Below, piece by piece: positions 8,063 through 13,353 of a stretch of 19,007 bases of DNA (position 1 is the first letter of the stretch; each line of letters begins with the position of its first letter). A program made the position numbers and the translations under genes. The DNA is from Syntrophomonadaceae bacterium. Its GTDB lineage: Bacteria; Bacillota; Syntrophomonadia; Syntrophomonadales; Syntrophomonadaceae. The stretch lies in NCBI GenBank assembly GCA_028683995.1, contig JAQUGU010000004.1, forward strand, positions 3,646 to 22,652, given 5' to 3'. The notes beneath the pieces were generated by a model that did no database searches, had not been told where the DNA came from, and was given only the letters and a program-made list of their open reading frames with translations.

Positions 8063-8830
8063 ATGGTAACGGCAGCAATTATTTTAAGTACGATAATTAT
8101 AGTTTTGGCGGTTGCCTGTTATATGGTCTGGAGAAAATCCGGGTTACCGAGTGGATTTGCCGACCTAAAAAACACCATATTGGAAGCCCGTATGGTTCAG
8201 AACGATTTAAATTCAATGTTGGAGAAAAGCCTGGACGTCTCACGAGAAATTGTCATGAACATTGACAGCAGGCTGATCCTGATGGATGGGGAAGAGCAGG
8301 CATCAGAGGATGAGGTATCAACCCCGGAATTGCCTGATAGCAGTGCTATCAAGCCAAAGGCGAAAATAAGAATTTATGAACTGGCTCGGAGTTTGGGAAT
8401 GAAGAGCTCCGATTTAATTTACCGGATGCAAGCGGCGGGCTATTCCTATGATAATCCTCTTAATACACTTGATGAAGCAACGGCCGGGATTATTATTGAA
8501 AACATAAATTATACCAGCCAAGATGAGCAGGACAACATTATCCAGATACAAGGTCAATCTCCAGCTCAGATTGCCGGGCAACAAAACCAGCCTACTCAAC
8601 CGTTGAACATAGTTAGCGAGGTTGCCTTTTGCAACCCGATGGAGATAGACGATTTCGAGGCCCTGGAAACATGGATTGAAAACTTGAAAGAAGCTCATCC
8701 CTACATGGCGGTTAAGGCTTTGGCCGACAAAGGCTATTCTATCAGGGCTATTGCCAAACTTTTAGAACGGGGACAAGGTGAAGTCAGTTTAATACTTAAC
8801 CTGGTTAACAAAAAGAGAGCATGTATGTAG
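8063..8830 (+). CDS. SwrB-like membrane-anchored protein with an IF-2 N-terminal-like domain
   Basis: 255 residues in the position of Bacillus swrB (after the sigma-28 region, immediately before rpsB). Residues 2-22 form a single membrane segment followed by WRKSG, predicting a cytoplasmic body. Residues about 36-72 look helical/coiled. Residues about 101-147 (KIRIYELARSLGMKSSDLIY, then the AAGY and LNTLDEATAGII elements) read like the IF2_N domain of translation initiation factor IF-2. A Gln-rich linker (160-180) follows. The C-terminal part, about 212-249, carries VKALADKGYSIRAIAKLLER and GQGEVSLILNL, the helix-turn-helix-like end shared with SwrB/DUF6115 proteins. SwrB activates flagellar export in B. 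subtilis; the same role here is inference. ATG 8063 has AAGG 7 bases upstream. Confidence 0.78.
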   Translation: MVTAAIILSTIIIVLAVACYMVWRKSGLPSGFADLKNTILEARMVQNDLNSMLEKSLDVSREIVMNIDSRLILMDGEEQASEDEVSTPELPDSSAIKPKAKIRIYELARSLGMKSSDLIYRMQAAGYSYDNPLNTLDEATAGIIIENINYTSQDEQDNIIQIQGQSPAQIAGQQNQPTQPLNIVSEVAFCNPMEIDDFEALETWIENLKEAHPYMAVKALADKGYSIRAIAKLLERGQGEVSLILNLVNKKRACM

Positions 8831-8831
8831 G

Positions 8832-8902
8832 GAATTAAGAATTACCCCCCATGGCCGGAGGCCATACCCTAAAGGACATAGGGCAACCAGGCATGAAAAT
8901 AG
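8832..8902 (-). repeat. Inverted fragment of the intergenic palindromic element
   Basis: Read on the minus strand this begins CTATTTTCAT, continues with a GCCTGGTTG-like segment, then CCTTTAGGG and the TGGCCTCCGGCCA palindrome, and ends in a GGGGGG(T)TAATT tail. Bases 8844-8875 are an exact reverse complement of 11005-11036 (32 bases). It is the only copy in the window lying in this orientation. Confidence 0.85.
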
Positions 8903-8926
8903 CAGATTAGGTTAAGTAATAGTTAA

Positions 8927-8955
8927 AAAAAGATTCTGCGTCTAAAAAGATTCTG
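8927..8955 (+). promoter_or_regulatory. 12-base direct repeat just upstream of the rpsB promoter
   Basis: AAAAAGATTCTG occurs twice exactly, at 8927-8938 and 8944-8955, 17 bases apart start to start. The second copy ends six bases before the -35 hexamer at 8962. It could be a tandem operator or an UP-element-like activating sequence; the function is inferred from position only. Confidence 0.45.
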
Positions 8956-8961
8956 GCTAGC

Positions 8962-8991
8962 TTGCAAAACCAGGTAAAATTATGCTATATT
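8962..8991 (+). promoter_or_regulatory. Predicted SigA-type promoter for rpsB
   Basis: -35 TTGCAA at 8962-8967 and -10 TATATT at 8986-8991, spacer 18, with an extended -10 TG at 8983-8984. Predicted transcription start is near 8998, giving a leader of about 100 bases. This is where the housekeeping translation operon would separate from the upstream motility operon. Confidence 0.7.
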
Positions 8992-9020
8992 ATCATTTGG
9001 TAATTACACACGCAGCTTGA

Positions 9021-9089
9021 CTTTCTGAACGGTGCTAACTCTTAGTTTTCAGAGGGGATGAAACTGCGGAGGATTAAAACTGAAAGGAG
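9021..9089 (+). promoter_or_regulatory. Structured rpsB leader, candidate S2 autoregulatory region
   Basis: CTTTCTGAA (9021-9029) pairs with TTCAGAGGG (9048-9056) over nine base pairs including two G-U. Inside it, CTAA (9035-9038) pairs with TTAG (9042-9045) around a three-base loop. Downstream, AAACTG followed by a purine-rich ribosome-binding-like stretch occurs twice (9061-9072 and 9077-9089). Ribosomal-protein operons are often feedback-controlled by such leaders; S2 binding here is inference. Confidence 0.45.
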
Positions 9090-9097
9090 TGATAATG

Positions 9098-9796
9098 GTG
9101 TCAGTAATTACTATGAAACAACTTCTGGAAGCAGGAGTACACTTCGGACACCAGACCCGCAGGTGGAATCCTAAGATGGCCACCTATATTTACATGGAGA
9201 GAAACGGCATCTATATTATTGATTTGCAGCAGACGGTAAAAATGTTTGATGTAGCTTATGAATTCATCAAATCTCTGGTTGCAGATGGAAAAGGCGTTCT
9301 CTTTGTTGGAACCAAGAAACAGGCCCAGGAAACCATAAGAGACGAAGCTAATAGGTGTGGTATGTATTTCGTAAACCAGCGCTGGCTGGGAGGTATGCTG
9401 ACCAACTACAAAACCATAAGAAAAAGAGTATTTCGTCTAAGAGAACTGGAGAAAATGGAAAGTGAAGGTGCCTTTGAGGTGCTGACCAAAAAAGAGGTTG
9501 CCCACTTGCTTAATGAAAGGGAACGCTTAGAAAGGTTTTTGGGCGGGATCAAGGACATGGATAAGCTTCCTGGCGCTGTTTTTGTGGTAGATCCGCGCAA
9601 AGAGAAAATAGCGGTAGCAGAAGCCCGCAAGCTCAATATTCCGGTAATAGCGATAGTAGATACTAATTGCGATCCAGATGAAATCGACTATGTTATACCA
9701 GGAAATGATGATGCTATAAGGGCAGTTAAGCTAATATCTTCTAAAATTGCCGATGCGGTATTGGAAGGAAAACAAGGAGAACAGGTTACAGCATAA
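9098..9796 (+). CDS. rpsB: 30S ribosomal protein S2
   Basis: Small-subunit ribosomal protein that joins late in 30S assembly and is needed for S1 and mRNA docking. I chose the GTG at 9098, giving MSVITMKQLLEAGVHFGHQ, because this matches the known N terminus of Bacillus S2 and AAGGAG at 9084-9089 is 8 bases upstream. An in-frame ATG at 9095 would add one residue. S2 hallmarks are present along the protein: HFGHQTRRWNPKM near the start, FVGTKKQAQ, NQRWLGGMLTN, FLGGIKDM, VVDPRKEKIAVAEA and IAIVDTNCDPD. Length of 232 is normal, lacking the long acidic tail of some Bacillus S2 proteins. Confidence 0.98.
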   Translation: MSVITMKQLLEAGVHFGHQTRRWNPKMATYIYMERNGIYIIDLQQTVKMFDVAYEFIKSLVADGKGVLFVGTKKQAQETIRDEANRCGMYFVNQRWLGGMLTNYKTIRKRVFRLRELEKMESEGAFEVLTKKEVAHLLNERERLERFLGGIKDMDKLPGAVFVVDPRKEKIAVAEARKLNIPVIAIVDTNCDPDEIDYVIPGNDDAIRAVKLISSKIADAVLEGKQGEQVTA

Positions 9797-9803
9797 ACAA
9801 ATC

Positions 9804-9844
9804 AAGGGGTGTATGGATGTTTTCCTTAAGGCACCCCTTTTTTT
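9804..9844 (+). terminator. Rho-independent terminator/attenuator between rpsB and tsf
   Basis: AAGGGGTG (9804-9811) pairs perfectly with CACCCCTT (9832-9839). The loop is 20 bases and a run of seven T covers 9838-9844. It lies 7 bases after the rpsB stop. No new promoter is evident before tsf, so it probably lowers tsf expression relative to rpsB by partial termination. Confidence 0.8.
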
Positions 9845-9875
9845 ATGAAAAAAATTAATTAGGAGGTTTAAATCA

Positions 9876-10523
9876 GTGGTTACTGCTGAAATGGTAAAAG
9901 AACTGCGGGAGAGAACTGGTGCAGGGATGATGGACTGTAAAAAAGCACTGGTAGCTACCGACGGAGACATTGAAAAGGCTGTAGATGAGTTGCGTACCAA
10001 AGGACTGGCTAGCGCAGCTAAAAAAGCCGGTAGAATTGCCAGTGAAGGTGTGGTCACCTCTTATATTCACGGCGGTGGTCGTATAGGGGTTTTGGTAGAA
10101 ATTAACTGCGAAACCGATTTTGTGGGTAAAACTGCTGAATTTAAACAGTTGGCTTATGATATTGCTATGCAGATAGCAGCCTCAAATCCTGACTATGTCA
10201 GCCGGGAAGATGTTCCTGAAGCAGTTGTTATACATGAAAAGGAAGTTCTAAAAGCCCAGGCGCTGGAAGAAGGTAAACCGGAAAAGGTGATTGACAAAAT
10301 GGTGGAAGGTCGCCTGGATAAGTTCTATAAGGAGCGCTGTCTGTTGGAACAGCAGTTTATTAAAGACCCCGACAAGACAGTGCAGCAGTTAATCCATGAA
10401 CATGTTGCCAAGATTGGTGAGAATATAAATGTTAGAAGGTTTGCCCGTTATGAATTGGGGCAGGGAATAGAAAAGGAACAGGGTGATTTTGCTGCCGAGG
10501 TTATGGCCCAGATAAAAGGTTAA
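9876..10523 (+). CDS. tsf: Translation elongation factor Ts
   Basis: Guanine-nucleotide exchange factor that regenerates EF-Tu-GTP during elongation. The N-terminal UBA-like domain has the family motif TGAGMMDCKKAL at 14-25, and the core contains IASEGVV and the conserved CETDFV at 78-83. At 215 residues it is the short form with a reduced C-terminal core compared with the roughly 290-residue Bacillus protein; short forms are common in Clostridia and Thermus. The GTG start has AGGAGG at 9861-9866, 9 bases upstream. The rpsB-tsf pairing is conserved in most bacteria. Confidence 0.98.
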   Translation: MVTAEMVKELRERTGAGMMDCKKALVATDGDIEKAVDELRTKGLASAAKKAGRIASEGVVTSYIHGGGRIGVLVEINCETDFVGKTAEFKQLAYDIAMQIAASNPDYVSREDVPEAVVIHEKEVLKAQALEEGKPEKVIDKMVEGRLDKFYKERCLLEQQFIKDPDKTVQQLIHEHVAKIGENINVRRFARYELGQGIEKEQGDFAAEVMAQIKG

Positions 10524-10607
10524 TTAGAAAATAGACACTGAAAACACTGATAAATATGAATAACACTGAATTTCTTTAATAAACTTAACCCCGACCGCTA
10601 TTTTCAT
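10524..10607 (+). repeat. Palindrome-bounded repeat, ACACTGA subtype
   Basis: Bounded by GAAAATAG (10527-10534) and CTATTTTCAT (10598-10607), the same ends as the neighbouring elements, but the interior differs: ACACTGA occurs three times, at 10535, 10544 and 10563 (9 and 19 bases apart), and no GACGCGGA arms are present. It is the first of three consecutive units filling the tsf-pyrH gap. Confidence 0.7.
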
Positions 10608-10645
10608 AGGTGGTTGTGTGTGCTTGGCGCTCATGGCTGGTTAAT

Positions 10646-10791
10646 ATGAAAATAGAATTTTAATAGACGCGGAAACCGCGGAAGAGTAAGGATTTACGCG
10701 GAATTTTTTAAGGATTTTTTATCCGTGTATTTCCCAATAGATTCCCTGAATTCCGCGTCAAAAAGCCTTATTAGATAGCTACTATTTTCAT
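10646..10791 (+). repeat. Palindromic intergenic element, copy A
   Basis: Outer ends ATGAAAATAG (10646-10655) and CTATTTTCAT (10782-10791) are perfect inverted repeats. Inner arms GACGCGGAA (10666-10674) and TTCCGCGTC (10751-10759) pair perfectly, and a nested ACGCGGA/TCCGTGT stem lies inside. A conserved segment with ATAGATTCCCTGAATT follows the nested stem. No coding potential is seen. Copy B follows immediately as a near-duplicate. Confidence 0.9.
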
Positions 10792-10825
10792 AGGTGGTTG
10801 TGGCCTCCGGCCATGGGGGGTTAAT

Positions 10826-10987
10826 AAGAAAATAGAATTTTAGCCGACGCGGAAACCGCGGGATAGTAAGGATATTACGCGGAATTTTTTAAGGATTTTT
10901 TAAAAATTATTTTTATCCGCGTAATTCCCAATAGATTCCCTGAATTTCGCGTCAAAAAAAGCCTTATTAGGTAGCAACTATTTTCAT
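10826..10987 (+). repeat. Palindromic intergenic element, copy B
   Basis: Near-duplicate of copy A with inner arms offset by 180 bases: ends AAGAAAATAG (10826-10835) and CTATTTTCAT (10978-10987), inner arms GACGCGGAA (10846-10854) and TTTCGCGTC (10945-10953), and a perfect 10-base-pair nested stem ATTACGCGGA (10874-10883) with TCCGCGTAAT (10916-10925). The central loop is longer than in copy A because of an extra AT-rich insertion. Confidence 0.9.
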
Positions 10988-11042
10988 TGGTGTTTGCTGT
11001 GTGCCCTTTAGGGTATGGCCTCCGGCCATGGGGGGTTAATTA
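10978..11042 (+). repeat. Terminal fragment of the palindromic element before pyrH
   Basis: A third CTATTTTCAT (10978-10987) begins another connector containing CCCTTTAGGG (11004-11013) and TGGCCTCCGGCCA (11016-11028), then GGGGGGTTAATTAAG. It stops without a GAAAATAG end, 30-odd bases before the pyrH ribosome binding site. Together with the preceding units it fills the whole 564-base tsf-pyrH gap (10524-11087); no gene or clear promoter was seen in that gap. Confidence 0.8.
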
Positions 11043-11087
11043 AGATAAAAGCTACTGTAATAAGTAATAGAGCAAGGGGGTAATCAC

Positions 11088-11813
11088 TTGCAAAGTCCCA
11101 GGTATAAGAGGGTTGTACTAAAGCTAAGTGGTGAAGCACTGGCTGGAAGTAGCGGATATGGCATAGATCCCAGAACCCTGGTTTCGATAGCCGGACAGAT
11201 AGTGGAAGTTGTAGCCAGGGGGGTAGAAGTCGCTATCGTTGTAGGCGGAGGCAACATCTGGCGTGGAGTAGCCGGTAGTGCTCAAGGTATGGATCGGGCT
11301 ACTGCAGATTACATGGGAATGCTGGCCACAGAAATTAATGCCCTGGCTTTACAAGACGCTCTGGAAAAGCAGGGATTGGAAATCCGGGTAATGACAGCCA
11401 TAGAGATGAAGGAAATAGCCGAACCTTACATAAGAAGGAGAGCTATTCGACACTTGGAAAAAGGAAGAGTAGTAATATTTGCCGCTGGCACCGGAAATCC
11501 GTATTTTTCCACTGATACCGCTGCTGCCCTTAGATCGGCGGAAATCGAGGCCGAGGTCATTTTAATGGCTAAAAAAGTAGATGGGGTATATGATTCTGAC
11601 CCGCTTAAAAACCCTGACGCCAAGAAGTTTAGCTATTTGCAGTACATTGATGTTCTTAACCAGGGATTGGGAGTAATGGACTCCACCGCTGCTTCTTTAT
11701 GCATGGATAACAAAATACCCATTATAGTATTTAACTTAATGGAGGATGGCAATATATTACGGGCGCTTATGGGTGACAATATAGGTACCTACGTAGGGGA
11801 GGTAAGACAGTGA
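11088..11813 (+). CDS. pyrH: Uridylate kinase (UMP kinase)
   Basis: Phosphorylates UMP to UDP with ATP in pyrimidine nucleotide synthesis; hexameric and typically allosterically controlled by GTP and UTP. Amino-acid-kinase fold motifs: KLSGEAL at 12-18, VVGGGNIWRG at 51-60, DYMGMLATEINALAL at 74-88, GTGNPYFSTDTAA at 134-146 and AKKVDGVYDSDP at 161-172. Length of 241 is normal. The start is TTG, supported by AAGGGGG at 11074-11080, 7 bases upstream, and by homologous N termini. It overlaps frr by four bases. The large repeat-filled gap to tsf is unusual for this operon. Confidence 0.97.
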   Translation: MQSPRYKRVVLKLSGEALAGSSGYGIDPRTLVSIAGQIVEVVARGVEVAIVVGGGNIWRGVAGSAQGMDRATADYMGMLATEINALALQDALEKQGLEIRVMTAIEMKEIAEPYIRRRAIRHLEKGRVVIFAAGTGNPYFSTDTAAALRSAEIEAEVILMAKKVDGVYDSDPLKNPDAKKFSYLQYIDVLNQGLGVMDSTAASLCMDNKIPIIVFNLMEDGNILRALMGDNIGTYVGEVRQ

Positions 11814-12367
11814 TAAAAGACATTTTAAATGATGCCGAAGAGCGGATGAAAAAAACCATTGAACATTTTACCGGGGATTTGGCCAGCCTGAGGGCAGGCA
11901 GAGCTAATCCTGCCATGGTCGAGAAAATATTAGTAGATTATTACGGTGAACCGACACCGCTCAACCAGCTGGCCAACATTACAGTCCCGGAAGCCAGGTT
12001 ACTGGTAATTCAACCCTGGGATAAAGGCAGTATAGCCGATATTGAAAAAGCCATCATGAGATCAGACCTGGGGGTTAATCCCAACAATGACGGTAATGTA
12101 GTGCGTATCGCAATTCCCCAGCTTACTGAAGAGCGCCGAAAAGATTTGGTTAAGGTAGTAAAGAAAAGAGCAGAAGAAACCCGGGTAGCGGTAAGAAATA
12201 TTCGCCGTGAAGGTAATGATATGGTTAAATCCAGCGAAAAAGAAAAATTAATTTCCGAGGATGAAAGCAAAAAAGGCATGGATGAGGTTCAAAAACTAAC
12301 GGATAAGTACATCAAAGAGATTGATACTATAACTTCGGCTAAAGAAAAGGACATTATGGAAGTTTAA
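11810..12367 (+). CDS. frr: Ribosome recycling factor
   Basis: With EF-G, splits post-termination ribosomes so they can start again. The tRNA-like fold sequence is complete over 185 residues: SLRAGRANPAM near 26-36, the VDYYGEPTPLNQLA hinge region, ITVPEARLLVIQPWD, SDLGVNPNNDG and the helical C-terminal half with LTEERRKDLVK. The GTG start overlaps the pyrH stop (GTGA) and has AGGGGAGG at 11795-11802, so translation is probably coupled to pyrH. Confidence 0.98.
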   Translation: MIKDILNDAEERMKKTIEHFTGDLASLRAGRANPAMVEKILVDYYGEPTPLNQLANITVPEARLLVIQPWDKGSIADIEKAIMRSDLGVNPNNDGNVVRIAIPQLTEERRKDLVKVVKKRAEETRVAVRNIRREGNDMVKSSEKEKLISEDESKKGMDEVQKLTDKYIKEIDTITSAKEKDIMEV

Positions 12368-12416
12368 TGCTGATAGCGGAAGGAAGAGGCATTGCAATTG
12401 GCAGTGGTAACCCAAA

Positions 12417-12479
12417 GTACGAGGTTAATTTTGAATTAATGTAGAAATCCTGCGCATTTCTTTATTACAATTAACGTAC
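12417..12479 (+). repeat. Imperfect palindrome in the frr-uppS gap
   Basis: GTAC (12417-12420) and GTTAATT (12424-12430) pair with AATTAAC (12469-12475) and GTAC (12476-12479). Inside, AGAAAT (12443-12448) pairs with ATTTCT (12456-12461) around CCTGCGC. It does not share ends with the GAAAATAG/CTATTTTC family and has no T-run, so it is not an obvious terminator. Confidence 0.5.
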
Positions 12480-12494
12480 CCCCGAGTTTTTGCA

Positions 12495-12523
12495 GTGACA
12501 TCAACCTTCTCTATGGTTATAAT
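12495..12523 (+). promoter_or_regulatory. Predicted SigA-type promoter for uppS
   Basis: -35 GTGACA at 12495-12500 (one mismatch to TTGACA) and a perfect -10 TATAAT at 12518-12523 with a 17-base spacer. Predicted start near 12530 would place the hairpin at 12526-12560 at the very 5' end of the transcript. This makes uppS onward a separately controlled unit. Confidence 0.65.
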
Positions 12524-12525
12524 TA

Positions 12526-12560
12526 TTACAAAAATACCCCCTGCTCGGGGGGTTTTGTAA
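12526..12560 (+). terminator. Terminator-like hairpin before uppS, possibly bidirectional
   Basis: CCCCC (12537-12541) pairs with GGGGG (12547-12551) around a five-base loop, and TTACAAAA (12526-12533) pairs with TTTTGTAA (12553-12560). The T4 after the G run and A-run before the C run suit termination of frr-side transcription. Only four T in a row and proximity to the uppS start (22 bases) leave room for a role as a 5' leader hairpin instead. Confidence 0.6.
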
Positions 12561-12582
12561 TTTAGCGAAAGAAGGGCTACTT

Positions 12583-13353
12583 TTGCTTAAAAGAATCAGC
12601 AATATAAATGGAGTCCTCGATAGCGGTTCCCTACCTCGTCACATAGCTATTATTATGGATGGTAATGGCAGGTGGGCAAGAAAACGGCTTATGCCCCGTA
12701 CTATGGGACATAGGGCAGGCATGGGTTCTCTAAAACAGGTGGTAAAAGCCTGTGATGAATTAAAAATACCAGCACTAACCGTATATGCTTTTTCCACGGA
12801 GAACTGGAAACGACCTGACAGTGAAGTACAGTTTTTGATGAAACTGCTGGTAGAATTCCTTCATAAAGAACTGGCTGAGCTTAATGAAAATGATGTTTGT
12901 ATTAATGTTATCGGAGATTATAGCGTCTTAAATCAGGAATGCCAGGACGAAATCAGGCAAGCCCTGTTAACTACCCGCAGCAACAAGGGGTTGTTATTTA
13001 ATATAGCTTTAAATTATGGTGCCCGAGCAGAGATGGTTGAGGCCATAAAAAAAATAGTAGATGGAGTTATTAGTGGTGAGATATCCCGGGAAAGTATTTC
13101 TGAAGCTACTGTCGCCTCTTTTTTATACACCGGAGGGGTACCGGACCCCGACCTTTTGATAAGAACTGCCGGGGAATTGCGCTTAAGCAACTTTCTCCTC
13201 TGGCAATTAGCCTACACCGAGCTCTGGGTTACAGACCGTCTGTGGCCTGATTTTACCCGGGAGGATTTGTGGGCGGCTATACGGGATTACCAGCAGCGAG
13301 ACAGAAGATTCGGTGCATTAACCGCATTAGAGAAGGGTGATGAGAGTGTTTAA
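12583..13353 (+). CDS. uppS: Undecaprenyl diphosphate synthase (cis-prenyltransferase)
   Basis: Condenses isopentenyl diphosphate units onto farnesyl diphosphate to make the C55 carrier lipid precursor for peptidoglycan and wall polymers. Signature motifs: RHIAIIMDGNGRWA with catalytic D26, GHRAGM at 42-47, AFSTENWKRP at 69-78, ALNYGARAE, and the C-terminal DPDLLIRTAGELRLSNFLLW segment. Length of 256 is normal. The start codon is TTG with AAGAAGGG upstream. The cdsA start codons fall inside its last codons, indicating translational coupling. Confidence 0.97.
   Translation: MLKRISNINGVLDSGSLPRHIAIIMDGNGRWARKRLMPRTMGHRAGMGSLKQVVKACDELKIPALTVYAFSTENWKRPDSEVQFLMKLLVEFLHKELAELNENDVCINVIGDYSVLNQECQDEIRQALLTTRSNKGLLFNIALNYGARAEMVEAIKKIVDGVISGEISRESISEATVASFLYTGGVPDPDLLIRTAGELRLSNFLLWQLAYTELWVTDRLWPDFTREDLWAAIRDYQQRDRRFGALTALEKGDESV

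Noticed and set aside
10598..10987. Possible CRISPR-like array in the tsf-pyrH gap
   Set aside because: The repeating unit is about 180-196 bases, internally palindromic, and lacks short direct repeats with unique similar-length spacers; no cas genes are nearby.
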